Assembly: GCA_002104895.1 (NCBI GenBank)
Contig: MCFG01000555.1
Coordinates: 1-31,777, forward strand
Reading direction: 5' to 3'
DNA length: 31,777 nt
Source of the DNA: Anaeromyces robustus
Lineage: Eukaryota; Neocallimastigomycota; Neocallimastigomycetes; Neocallimastigales; Neocallimastigaceae
The position numbers and the translations under genes are program-made. Below the pieces are notes generated by a model. It was not told the DNA's origin. It was given only the letters and a program-made list of their open reading frames with translations, and ran no database searches. Of the stretch, positions 19,901 through 31,129 are shown piece after piece; within the stretch, counting starts at the first letter, position 1, and each line of letters begins with the position of its first letter.

Positions 19901-22540
19901 ATTAAATAATAAATATTGATATATAATAAAAATAAACTTTATTTATATTATTTCGAGTAATATGGTTTAATTTAATTTTATAAAATTAAATTCAATTAAT
20001 TGAATTTACCATTTTTATTTTCCTAATATCATTAAGATTCAAATAAATAAAAAAAAACAAAATTTTTTTAAATCTAAAAAAAAACAAAAAAAAAAAAACA
20101 AAAAAAACAGAAAAAATTTTTATTATTAAATTAAATAATAATAAATAATAATAATAATAATATATATAATAAATAATTTATAAAATAAATTATAAAATAT
20201 ATTATCAATGTAAATAATAATTTAAATTTTGGGGTTTATATAATTAATTTATTAAACTTTTTTTTTTCTTATTTAGCTAATTTTTTTTTTTTTTAAATTT
20301 TTATTTTATTTTATTATATATTATTTTTTAAAGAATTAATTAATTTTAACATATTCTAATATATTCAACAAATATATTAATATGGTAATGCTATTGTAAA
20401 TGTATACGAGGATTACTCATATACAAAGAAGTAATTAACTAAGAAAAAAATTTTTTAATAAATGGTATACATTTTTTTTTTATTTTACTATTAGTTATAA
20501 AATTCTTAAAAAATTATAGATTTCTTTATTAATTAATTATATATAATTATATAATTATATATTTAGTCCTCATTTATTTATAATTAATAATACTAAATAT
20601 TTCAATGTTAAATTATTGAAATTATTTGTCAAATATTGATATTATAAAACATTCATTCTTATTATTACAAGATTATTAAATCAAATTCATTATATTATTA
20701 TACTACCATCCAATTTTCAATATATATATATTTCATTAATCAAAAAAAAAAAAAAAAAAAGAGTAATCTTTTAATTTTTTTGCTTATTATATTTATTTGC
20801 TTTATATATATACATTATATATATTTGTATTTTTAATAATTCTATTATTAAATTATTATTTCATATATAGTAATAATAAAACTATAGGTGAAAGGAAAAA
20901 TTAAAGCAAGGTAATATATAATAACAATAAAATATATTAATGCAATGATTATTGTTTTTATTTCTTTTTTTTATGAAATATACAAATACTTGTATTACAT
21001 TTCATAAAAAAAAGAGGGAAAGTGAATTTTTTAAAAAAAAAAAAAAAAAAAAAAGAATTATATCAATATTTATATTTATATATTTATACATATATATATA
21101 TATTATTATTATAAAAAATGATTAAGAAAAAAAAGGATTACTGAAGTGGTTAAATATTATAATTTTTTTCAATTTTATTATATATTTTTTTAATTTTGAA
21201 TGATGTTTGTTTGAAAGACTTTTTTTCTAAAAAAATAAAAACAAAACAGTTTGTATATAATAATAATTATTACTATTTAAGAAAATATAAATATAAAAAC
21301 AAAAAAAACAGAGTTTTGGGCTTAGTTTTTTTTATTAATAAATATTTCAATTAATAATTGAAGATGAGGCACATGTAATAATTTTTTTTAATATATTAAT
21401 ATATACAGCAATTATATGATAATATATATAAAATATTTTTTTTTGAATTTAAAATGCTTGTGGATTATTTCATTATAATATATTTATAAATTTTTTGTGG
21501 CTTGTTTTTATTTTTTAATTATTATTATTTAATAATCATTAATATATATATTTATTTATTTATTTTAACAAATTATAATACAATAATTTAATAAATCTAT
21601 TATTAATTGATTTTCATAATGTATAACAATACATGTGAAAATCTAAATTAAAATATGATGTAATAGTTGAATAAATTATTAAAAAAAATAAAATAAAATT
21701 ATATAGAATAAATAGTAAAGTAAAATATATAAAAAGTTATTAAATATGGATAAATATGAATATCATAAAACAAAAAGAAAAGTTAAAATATATAATATAA
21801 TGAACTAATTACGTCAAAAATATTAAATATTATTTAATATATTAAATTTGGTTTGTGAAAAATTATGTAAAATTCTATCGGTCGTCCCAAAAAAAAAATG
21901 TAGAGAAGAAATTTTGGTTAAGTTTTGTTTGATTCTATAAATCAATAACATCATTTTATGTTTTATATATTAGTATGTTTTATAAATTTTTTTTATATTT
22001 TAAATAATAATAATATATCTGGATGTATGTATTATAATACATGTTATACATAATAATCATAATAATAATACATAATAAAATATAAAATAGTATTATTATA
22101 TTAAACTCTTCAAAACTTAATTGACTTTATTCATGTTCAATTTATTATGTAAATGAAATGAATCTTAATATTTGATATCTTTATATAATAAATAATAATA
22201 TAATTATATTTCAATCTTGATTAATTTGAATTAATTTATTAGTTTGTTTCACTGTACTTTGTAAAAAAAAAAAAAATTGAATATATATGTTATGTATGTT
22301 ATTTTTCATAAAAGACTATATAATTATAAAAATATGTAAAGATTGAACAAAGAATTTGTGTTTTCAATTTTTTAAAAATACAAAGTTAAACATAAATAGA
22401 GATGAATAAATACATTTTTAAGATGACTTAATAATTGATATTTTTTTTTTTCTTTCTGGTATAAAATGATAAAAGTAATAATTTAAACAAAATTTTATTA
22501 TTGAATATATACAATATTGTATACATAGTAAATATGATAT
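16988..22540. other. Gene-free AT-rich region (5.5 kb)
   Basis: I see no gene on either strand. The left end is the 5' flank of the BAR-like gene. The rest is AT-rich DNA with homopolymers and short TAAA/AATA arrays (about 18351-18480). A roughly duplicated block containing TTATTATATTACAATTT lies at about 17470-17600, and palindromes lie near 19969-20008. A short patch at 20380-20440 reads as YGNAIVNVYEDYSYTKK between two stops; it may be a relic but is too short to call. Confidence 0.65.
19969..20008. repeat. Two overlapping perfect palindromes
   Basis: A 24-bp perfect palindrome (arms AATTTAATTTTA / TAAAATTAAATT, centre 19980/19981) overlaps a 20-bp perfect palindrome (arms AAATTCAATT / AATTGAATTT, 19989-20008). 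ATGGT at 19962 and ACCAT at 20008-20012 extend an outer inverted pair. These could form cruciforms. No associated gene was seen. Confidence 0.6.
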
Positions 22541-23084
22541 CTCTATATACTATAAAAAAAAATAATAAATTAGACTAACATATGGATACCCATCTCCCAT
22601 ACGTACACTGGCGATGCTATATAACATATCGGTTCGACATTGTCGCTCCACCTATGTCGTTACGTTCTGCTATAAAGCATGGTTCCTATACATTCCTACT
22701 TAATTTCTTTTTACCACGAGCATCAGAATGGAACCTCTTTCTTCTCACAGTGGTCGTAATTCATTGGCATGGTGGAATGTAGACCCGTCTAATTCCGAAC
22801 AGAATTAACTGGAGCCTACGCATCAAGCCTAATGGAATAATAATGTAGTACCTGATGTTTAGTAGGTAACACATATAAGGGAAAGCCTTTTTGAATATCA
22901 TGGTAGTAGCATGATACACCTAGGATAGAAACCTTACATACATTAACACAACCTTCATATACTCTCTTACTCCCAAGATCCTCACGATTATAATAATCCC
23001 AAGGCACCAACTTGAGTACCCAATGACCCCTGCCATCCACGCTACCCAACTGGAGCGGGGTCACACCCCTCTATACTATAAAAA
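22541..23084. mobile_element. GC-richer island flanked by short near-repeats, probable insertion (unclassified)
   Basis: About 490 bp (roughly 22583-23069) have about 42% GC against about 15% around them, with sharp edges. CTCTATATACTATAAAAA at 22541 and CTCTATACTATAAAAA at 23069 flank it and differ by one TA, so they could be an aged target-site duplication. The right end carries a perfect 5-bp stem, GGGGT-CAC-ACCCC (23057-23069). No frame codes for a recognisable protein: the longest open stretches (22582-22782 plus, 22816-23064 minus) match no family I know. No tRNA-like A/B boxes, snRNA or rRNA match was recognised. It may be a non-autonomous element, a solo terminal repeat or other transferred DNA. 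Class and age are undetermined. Confidence 0.5.
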
Positions 23085-23254
23085 TGTGTATATTTTCCAA
23101 TATTATATCTCTTAAAACTCTAAACTTTAAACTTATACTAATATTGATATTGAATTATTATTTTTTTTATTAAAAACTTTTTGAGTATTTTTCTCTTAAT
23201 ATAGCAATGATGTTCTTATTTTATTTTATTTTATTTTATTTTATTTTATTTTTT

Positions 23255-23363
23255 TGACTGGTTTATTGAATATATATAAAAGTTCAAAAAGTATTTTATA
23301 TTCTATCTTATTTGAAATTATTTGTTTTTATTTCTGACTGGTTTATTGAATACTATAAAAGTT
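23255..23363. repeat. Short direct repeat, 29-30 bp, two copies 80 bp apart
   Basis: TGACTGGTTTATTGAATA...TATAAAAGTT occurs at 23255-23284 and 23335-23363. The copies differ only at the TATATATA/TACTATA step. The ending ACTATAAAA resembles the repeat that flanks the GC-richer island to the left. Confidence 0.75.
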
Positions 23364-24376
23364 TAGATAAGAGAATTTTTTTTTTTTTTTAGAAATTATA
23401 ATATTTAAAATTATTATAATTATGTGCTGTAAAAAAAAATAAAATTTCTTAAAAAAAAATAAAAAAATTTTAAAAAACAAAAAGTATTATATATTTTAAA
23501 AATTTCTTTTTTCTAATTTAAAAAAAAAAAAAAAAGAAATAACTGAATAAAGAATTTTCCAGAGTAAAATAAATTCATAATAATATGAAACATAATAATA
23601 TATATAAATATATATTTTTTCATATTATAAAAATATTAAATTTATATTTTTTAAAGTTACAAAACAAAATTTGTTCTTTTATTCTTTTTTTTTTTCTTTT
23701 TTTTTTTTTTGATAACAAATTTTTTTTCATTTATTATATTAGCAGACTATACAATACAATAGTTTTAATTTTATTCTTATTATTAATTATATTATACCGT
23801 AACCTTGAGACAATAATTAAAAGGAAAAAAAATATTATTAAATATTTATTATATTGAAAAATATATAATATTGATTGTGTTGATAAAATAATTAAAAATT
23901 TTAATAAAATATTAAAAATGTAAATATTATTAAAGAATGATAGAATCATTTAATAATTTACTATTTCAAATACTGACTGTAAAAAAAAAATTTTAATACT
24001 ATTTATCCATGAATTATACTATATTATATTTTTCTATATTTAAACATAATATTTAATTAAACAAATCTAATTCAAAATATATATATATATATATATAACT
24101 TTTCATACATATATTACATAATATAATAAAAATTTTAATTTAAATAAAAGTATTGAAATAAATAATTCTAATTCATGAATGTTAATAAATTTAACTATTT
24201 TGTAGTTTGAAATTTGTAAAATATCTCAATATATCAGTATTCATATATATTAGCAAAATAAACATATAATCATATATAATAATCATGTATAATTAACAAA
24301 AGTTATGATTAGAACTGAAGAACAATACAGTATATTATTATTATAAATCTTTATAAATATTAAAAAAAATTTTTTT

Positions 24377-24473
24377 GATAGTAAAAAATGTGATATTAAA
24401 TTTTTATTATCAAGTAAAGATTTAACTTAAAAATTATTTTATAGAGTTACCTGTTACCAGTTATAATAATAAT

Positions 24474-24508
<35 letters not shown>

Positions 24509-24890
24509 AAAAAATTGTTTTATGATTCTTTTTTTTATAATCATTTGACTAAAATAACAAAAAAGTAATAATAAATTAATTAATCTAAATATAGAATAAA
24601 GATAAAGTGAAAGTACAGTATAATATGTTATATGATGGTAAAAAATTTGATATTTAATTTTTATTATCAAGTAAAGATTTAACTTAAAAAATTATTTTAT
24701 AAAGTTACTTGTTACCAGTTATAATAATAATAATTAAAAAAAAAAAAAAAAAAAGAAAAAAGAAAAAATTGTTTTATGATTCTTTATTTTATAATCATAT
24801 GACTAAAATAACAAAAAAGTAATAATAAATTAATTAATCTAAATATTGAATAAAGATAAAGTGAAAATACAGTAAAATATGTTATTTTAT
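24377..24890. repeat. Tandem duplication of a 257-bp unit
   Basis: The units are 24377-24633 and 24634-24890, about 95% alike outside the central poly-A run. Both hold TTATCAAGTAAAGATTTAAC, TGTTACCAGTTATAATAATA, a poly-A run, then TTGTTTTATGATTCTTT and GACTAAAATAACAAAAAAGT. Non-coding; recent by its low divergence. Confidence 0.9.
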
Positions 24891-24964
24891 TATATATTTA
24901 TTTATTACATATATATTATACAATTATAAATATCAATTTTTAATATAATAGAATAATAAATTAT

Positions 24965-25397
24965 GATATAATAATTATTACATATAATTATTTTCATATA
25001 ATGAAATAATATTATTATTATATACTAATATATAAGTAATAATAACAATACCAATTATAACGGTAGTAATAATTGTAATACTACTACTACTTATATTAAT
25101 ACTACTAATACAACTACTACTAATACAACTACTACAACTACTACTAATACTACTACTAATAATTATAATATTATTATTGATAATAATAAAAGTTATTTAC
25201 AATTTTTTGGATTATCAAAAAACCAAGAAAAAAATAAAAACAAAAAAATTCATCTTAGCAAAGATAACATAAAATATAGTGTATGACATAATGGTTCTTA
25301 TTGTTATTGTATAAACATGAAATTTATACTCATTTATGAACATATATAATGATAACTATAACTAAATAAAATAATAGTATTATAATAAGTAATATGA

Positions 25398-25442
<45 letters not shown>

Positions 25443-25655
25443 AAGAAAACCTTGAAATAATAATAATAAAAGTAATAGAAAAAAACAAAAATTGATACTT
25501 ATAATTGTATAACAGAAGAATATATTATAATGGTATTATGATATAATAATTATTACATATAGTTACTTTTATTATATTGAAATAATAATATTATTATATA
25601 TGCTAATACATAAGCAATAATAGCAATACCTCAATTATAACGGTAATAATAATAC
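24965..25655. repeat. Diverged repeat pair preceding Asn/Thr-coding trinucleotide tracts
   Basis: Copy 1 (24965-25073) and copy 2 (25540-25655) share GATATAATAATTATTACATA, an ATAAG(T/C)AATAATA block and AATTATAACGGTA. Each is followed by ACT/AAT trinucleotide tracts. Copy 1 leads into an open segment of about 86 codons; in copy 2 the frame is not kept. This suggests duplication of an exon edge. Confidence 0.65.
25029..25286 (+). pseudogene. Asn/Thr-rich orphan exon or gene relic
   Basis: From 25029 to a TGA at 25284-25286 the plus strand reads without stops as an Asn/Thr-rich tract (for example NYNGSNNCNTTTTYINTTN), then a more complex end: IIIDNNKSYLQFFGLSKNQ followed by EKNKNKKIHLSKDNIKYSV. 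The complex end is not explained by a simple repeat. A possible acceptor AAG lies at 25034-25036, but I find no upstream exon. It could be the last exon of a lost host gene, a relic, or chance. Function unknown. Confidence 0.35.
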
Positions 25656-25807
25656 TACCACTACTAATAAAAATAATTACAATAATACTACTACTAATAA
25701 TAATACTACTAATAATAATAATACTACCACTACTAATAATAATAATTACAATAATACTACTACTACTCCTAATAATACTACTAATTATAATAATAATAAT
25801 AATAATA

Positions 25808-25845
<38 letters not shown>

Positions 25846-26877
25846 TAATCATAACAGTAATAATGATAATAATAAATAATTTAATTATAATAGTAATAAT
25901 GATAATAATAAATATAATAATAACAACAATAATAATAGTTATAATAATAACAATAATAATTATTAAAGCAATAATAAATATAAATATAAAAATATTTAAT
26001 TAGAAAAAAAAAAAAAAACTAAATAGTAATTATCATTAATAAATTATTAGAGATTATAAATTTAATTATTATAATAAAACAATATTAAAAATAAAATATT
26101 ATTATATATCTGTTTAAATATTTATAAAATAAAAACTAAAATATGTTTTAATTAAATATTATTTAATAATATTAGTAAAAATAACATATATTATTGATAG
26201 TTATTAATGTTAAATAAAAAAAATATTATAAAAGTAAAACATTAATAAAAAAAATAATATAAAAGTTACATTAATATTAATAAATTTTTATAATATGTAT
26301 TATATATTAAAAGTTTAATTATTATTATTATTATTATTATTATTATAAAATAATAATAATAATACTTATAACATATATTATTTTTTTTAACAATTTCTAT
26401 TAAAATAACACAAAAGGATTCAAATTTTTTCTTTTTTTTTTTTTTTTTTATATTTATTTTATTTATTTCAATCAAAATATCAAACTTAAAGCATTAATAA
26501 AATTCTCAATAATTTTTTTTTATTATTTAAGGAGATGTTACATTTACTATTCTTTTCTATGAAATTAAAAGAAAATTAAAAAAAAGTTTATATGACAATT
26601 GATAATTACTTAATAGATAAAAATAAATTAAAAATTTATATTTTTTTTTTATTCAATCTTTTATCTTTGATTTATATAGAATTTAGAATTTAAAAATTTA
26701 ATCTATTTGATATATATTAAAAATAGATTATACATGTGGCAAATGGTTATGTGGTGGATATATTTTTTGTGGATGTATTTAAATCAAACATATTTGAATA
26801 ATAAATGTGTGGCGTATAGAGTATTCATATTATTATTTATTTATATTTTTTTAAGAAAAAAGAAAATCTATAAAAAC

Positions 26878-26914
<37 letters not shown>

Positions 26915-27057
26915 GATAACAATATTAATATAAATAAAAAAAAAAAAAAGGATTTAAATAATTAATTTCTTTAATAATAATTGTTATTCAGTTTTTTTTA
27001 TTTTATTTTTATTTATTTATTTTTTTTTAATATTCCACAACTGATTCCTAATACTCC

Positions 27058-27088
<31 letters not shown>

Positions 27089-27985
27089 CTTTTATTTTAT
27101 TTTTACATTTTTTAATGTGGAATGAAAATTTAAATAACTAAATGAATAAATAAATAAGAAATAAATAAATTGTATTTCATAATAAACATTGTTTTTTAAA
27201 ATGTTTAAATAATAAAATAATCCATATTTTATTTATTATTAAATAAAGTTTAATATAAAAAATTTGAAAAAAAAAAATTTTTTTTTTAACTATAATAATT
27301 TTTATAATAATAAACTTTAGGAGTTAAATTTTAATATAAAAATTAAATTAATTTTTAATTTAAAAATGTTAATGTTGTAATGTACTCAAAAAAAAAAAAA
27401 AAAAAAAAAAAAATCGAATTTAAAATTTCTTTTTTTTTTTTAACTATAAAAACAAAAAAAGTGACCCTAATTAATTTTTTTTTTTTTTTTTTTTTAACAT
27501 TTATATATATTAGAATTAATATAAAATAAAATTTTAACGTTTTTACGTTAAACATAATCAAATAATAATAAATCTTAAAATATTTAATATTTAAATATTT
27601 TATATTTTTATACTAAATTACAGTAGAAAAAAATATATTTATATTTTTTCTCAATAGAAACAATAATATAAAATACTTTTTAAGCTTTATTAAATATTTT
27701 ATTTATTGGTTATAATAGAAAAAAAAAAAACTTATTCATTATTTATAAATTGTAATGAATATTTAAAAATATATATTTATATAGATTATTTTTATTTGAT
27801 TACTGAAAAAAAATAAAAGGTGAAAAATAAAATATATATATATATTAAAATAAAAATAGGCCAAAAACTTTAAAATAAAATAAAAATAAAATAAAAGTAA
27901 AAAAAAATAATAATAAATTAAGATACTAAATATACAAAATATAAAATTAAAATTATAATAAAAATATAATTAAAAAATAATAAAA
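25287..27985. other. Gene-free region with degenerate Asn/Thr-type repeats
   Basis: 25650-25966 holds ACT/AAT-rich sequence that reads in part as Asn/Thr runs and NSNNDNNKYNN-like blocks. It looks like relics of low-complexity coding DNA related to 25029-25286. A GAGAGA run lies at 25429-25443 after (TA)n. The remainder, up to the nucleotidase start, is AT-rich with homopolymers (27059-27080, 27390-27411, 27477-27495). A GT/TGG-rich patch at 26730-26820 has no convincing gene. The nucleotidase promoter must lie in the last few hundred bases, but no specific element stands out. Confidence 0.6.
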
Positions 27986-29986
27986 ATGAAAAATTTAATT
28001 GTTTATTTAACATTTTTCGTTACTTTCCTTAACATTCAATGTTTTGGTAAAACACCAGATAATGATATTATTATTCTTTACACCAATGATGTTCACTGTG
28101 CTGTTGATAGTAATATTGGATATGCCGGTTTAAGTTATTATAAACAACAAATGAAAGAAATTACTCCATACGTAGCTCTTGTTGATGCTGGTGATCATGT
28201 TCAAGGTGAATTATTTGGTTCACTTTCTTTAGGTAGTTACATTATGGAAGTTATGAATGCAGTTAATTATGATGTTGTTGTTCCAGGAAATCATGAATTT
28301 GATTACGGTATGGATCGTTTCAGTTATTTCACAAAAGCTTTAAATTGTGGCTATACCGCATGTAATTTCAGAAACACAATTACTGATGAATTAATTTTAA
28401 AACCATACAGAATGATTGAATATGGTGATGTTAAAGTTGCTTATGTTGGTATTAGTACTCCAGAAAGTATTACTAAATCAACTCCAACTTATTTCATGGA
28501 TGCTAATGGTAATTTCATTTATGATTTTGATGGAGATAAATCTGGTGAAAAATTAGTTGAAACTATTCAACAAACTGTTGATAAAGCAAGAAATGAAGGT
28601 GCTGATTATGTTATTGCTATTGGTCACCTTGGAGAAAATGGTAGTGTTACTAAAGTATGGTCTTCTCCATATATTATTGAACGTACTAATGGTATTGATG
28701 CTTTTATTGATGGTCATACCCATGAATTTACTCCAAAATTAATGGTTAAAAATAAGGATGGAAAAGAAGTTCCTATTACTCAATCTGGTACTAAATTAGC
28801 TTATATTGGTAAGGTTACTATTGGTAAAGATGGTAATATTAATACTGAACTTGTTGGACCAGAAATGGTTGAATCTAAAGATGCCAAAATTACTGAAATT
28901 ATTGAAACTATTAAAAATTCTGGTTTCAGTGAAAAATTAGGTGAAATTATTGGTCATACTGAATTCCCATTAACTAATTATGAAGATGAAGAATGGGTTA
29001 TTAGAAAGAAGGAAACTAATATTGCAAATTTAATTACTGATGCTTACTTTGAAGCTTCTAAAAAATATGGTGGTGTTGATATTGTTTTAACTAACGCTGG
29101 TAGTATTCGTAACAATATGACTAATGAATATATTACTTATGGTGATGCTGCTAATGTTTTACCTTTCCCAAATCTTTCTTGTATTGGTGAAGTTCCAGGT
29201 CAATCTATTCTTGATGCTCTTGAAATGGGATCTAGACTTGCTCCAGAAAGTAATGGTGGATTTTTACATTGTGCAGGTATTACTTATGCTATTGATATTA
29301 CCATTAAAAATTCAGTAGTTATTGATGAAAGAAATATTTTTGTTAAGGTTGATGGTCCACGTAGAGTTCATAGTGTTTATGTTAATGGTGAACCACTTGA
29401 TCCAGAACGTATTTACAGAGTTTATGCTGATAATTATATTTTAGTTGAAAATGGTGATGGTATGGTTTTCAAAGATGTTAATGTTCTTAATTATGGTTTT
29501 GGTATTCCAAGTGAATTATTAATTAGTTATATTAGAGACTTGAAAGAAATTCCAGAAAAATACAGATATCCACAAGGTCGTATTATTTATGCTACTATCA
29601 ATGATGATGATAATAATAATGATAATGAACCAACGGAATCCATTGATGATGAACCAACGGAATCCATTAATAATGAACCAATTGATGAACCAACTGAACC
29701 AATTAATAATGAACCAATTAATAATGAACCAATTGATGAACCAACCGAATCTATTGAACCAAAACCAGGATCTGAACCAGAACCAGTTAATAATGGATCA
29801 AGTAGTGAAGTAGATGTTGATATTGAAGATTCTAATGATGAACCACAAGAAGTAGAAGAAGATTCTGATAATAATGAAGTACTTGAAATAGAAGAAGATT
29901 CTGAAAATAATGAAGTACTTGAAGTAGAAGAAGATTCTGATGATAATAAAGAAGAACCACTTAAAGATGACGAAGATTCTAATTAA
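27986..29986 (+). CDS. Secreted bacterial-type 5'-nucleotidase (UshA/NadN superfamily), intronless, 666 aa
   Basis: It hydrolyses nucleoside 5'-phosphates (or related esters) outside the cell, releasing nucleoside and phosphate. Residues 1-21 are a signal peptide ending near CFG. The N-terminal metallophosphatase domain has all the usual blocks: NDVH (D35, H37), GDHVQG (D70), GNHEFD (N102, H103), GHLGENG (H214) and GHTHEF (H244, H246), giving a two-metal site. The C-terminal 5'-nucleotidase domain has NLITDAY, NAGSIR (369-375 region, like the NGGGIR substrate loop), GGFLHCAG and ENGDGMVF. Residues 538-666 form an acidic tail with EPTES/NNEPI repeats and three EEDS-type repeats; such tails are not part of the family core. 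No dockerin, transmembrane anchor or GPI signal was seen, so it is probably freely secreted or held loosely in the wall. The lack of introns and the close fit to bacterial enzymes suggest gene transfer from gut bacteria. Confidence 0.95.
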   Translation: MKNLIVYLTFFVTFLNIQCFGKTPDNDIIILYTNDVHCAVDSNIGYAGLSYYKQQMKEITPYVALVDAGDHVQGELFGSLSLGSYIMEVMNAVNYDVVVPGNHEFDYGMDRFSYFTKALNCGYTACNFRNTITDELILKPYRMIEYGDVKVAYVGISTPESITKSTPTYFMDANGNFIYDFDGDKSGEKLVETIQQTVDKARNEGADYVIAIGHLGENGSVTKVWSSPYIIERTNGIDAFIDGHTHEFTPKLMVKNKDGKEVPITQSGTKLAYIGKVTIGKDGNINTELVGPEMVESKDAKITEIIETIKNSGFSEKLGEIIGHTEFPLTNYEDEEWVIRKKETNIANLITDAYFEASKKYGGVDIVLTNAGSIRNNMTNEYITYGDAANVLPFPNLSCIGEVPGQSILDALEMGSRLAPESNGGFLHCAGITYAIDITIKNSVVIDERNIFVKVDGPRRVHSVYVNGEPLDPERIYRVYADNYILVENGDGMVFKDVNVLNYGFGIPSELLISYIRDLKEIPEKYRYPQGRIIYATINDDDNNNDNEPTESIDDEPTESINNEPIDEPTEPINNEPINNEPIDEPTESIEPKPGSEPEPVNNGSSSEVDVDIEDSNDEPQEVEEDSDNNEVLEIEEDSENNEVLEVEEDSDDNKEEPLKDDEDSN

Positions 29987-30304
29987 AATAAATATATAAA
30001 TAAATAAAGAATTTTATAAAAAAAAAAAAATCATAATAATAAATTAATTATAATTATGATTATGATTTTAATTCCTCTATCAATACAAAAAAATAAAGAA
30101 TTAATATAAAAATATATATAAATATATATATATATTTATATTTCATTTTATTTACAAAAAAAAAAAAAATAAAAGCAAACAAGCAAATACATATAACATA
30201 CACACATACATATACATACAAATATTAACATAAAAAAAAAATAAAATAAAATAAACAAAACAACCAGTAAAAAAAAAACATTGATATTATCTTAAAAAAA
30301 GGTG

Positions 30305-30335
<31 letters not shown>

Positions 30336-30435
30336 TAATATAAATCTATTATAATAAAACCATTAATATTATCTTTTAAAGTTAATTTTCAATATAAATA
30401 AGTATCATTAAATAAAATAATGTATATATAAATAA

Positions 30436-30471
<36 letters not shown>

Positions 30472-30729
30472 TAATATACAAAATTTTAAAAAAACAAAAA
30501 ACATTATTATTATTAAAAACAATTATAGAATTAATAATAATAATAATAATAATTAAACCATTATTAATTAATATATTAATCAATATTAATCATTATTAAT
30601 CATTATTAATCATGATAGACATTATAAAACATTAAAAAAAAAAAAAATAAATAAATATAATAGAACTCTATATATTATTATTATAATAGATAAAAAGTAT
30701 ATAGTGAAATAAAAATAAATAAAAAAAAA

Positions 30730-30760
<31 letters not shown>

Positions 30761-30777
30761 AAATAATAAAAATAAAT

Positions 30778-30816
<39 letters not shown>

Positions 30817-30923
30817 GCACACAATTTGTACGTCAACTTTATTGAATTTAAATATTAAAATACATGAATCATAAAAAAAACACATAATGAAAAAAAATGA
30901 TACTAAAAAAAATAAAAACCAGT

Positions 30924-30962
<39 letters not shown>

Positions 30963-31129
30963 GCAATAAAATAATGAAAATTTTATTTAAATTTAATTTA
31001 AAAAGTACATGTTATAAAGTAATTGTACATATTAAAACTTAATCTAATAAAGAATAATAATTTATTATTTAATAGATAGTAATAATTAATAATTACTTCA
31101 TATGGTATAGTGTATATTATTAAATTAAA
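29987..31129. other. Intergenic spacer, homopolymer-rich
   Basis: An AATAAA at 29987-29992, directly after the nucleotidase stop, could serve polyadenylation but is expected by chance here. The spacer has poly-A (30440-30469), poly-T (30781-30813 and 30927-30960), a TAAA array (30728-30760) and about four ATTAATCATT-type units (about 30578-30612). No gene was seen. Confidence 0.7.

Larger units (their letters stand above)
23085..25028. other. Gene-free AT-rich region with duplications
   Basis: No gene was seen. It includes an ATTTT pentanucleotide array (about 23216-23250), a short repeated motif and a 257-bp tandem duplication, listed separately. Open stretches near 23585-23949 on both strands are low-complexity Ile/Asn/Lys/Phe frames. 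Confidence 0.65.

Noticed and set aside
20380-20440. Short coding-like patch YGNAIVNVYEDYSYTKK
   Set aside because: It is only 17 codons between two stops, without splice partners or a recognised family.
22583-22700. tRNA-derived element: GGTTCGACATT resembles a B box
   Set aside because: It lacks the TCC end of the B box and there is no A box at the right distance on the plus strand. TAGCGTGGATGG on the minus strand is only A-box-like and has no B box nearby.
22582-22782. Plus-strand 66-aa gene in the GC-richer island
   Set aside because: Both strands of the island have short open frames, as expected at this GC. None shows a motif or likely start context.
23585-23949. Overlapping short frames on both strands
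   Set aside because: They contain only Ile/Leu/Phe/Asn/Lys/Tyr codons, typical of random AT-rich DNA.
26707-26916. Trp/Met-rich short frame on the plus strand
   Set aside because: It lies in a small GT-rich patch and ends in an AAT array read as poly-Asn. No family features or partner exons were seen.
28557-29813. Second-frame open stretches within the nucleotidase gene
   Set aside because: These are Met/Leu-rich shadows of the real frame, caused by its Asp/Asn/Glu codon runs.
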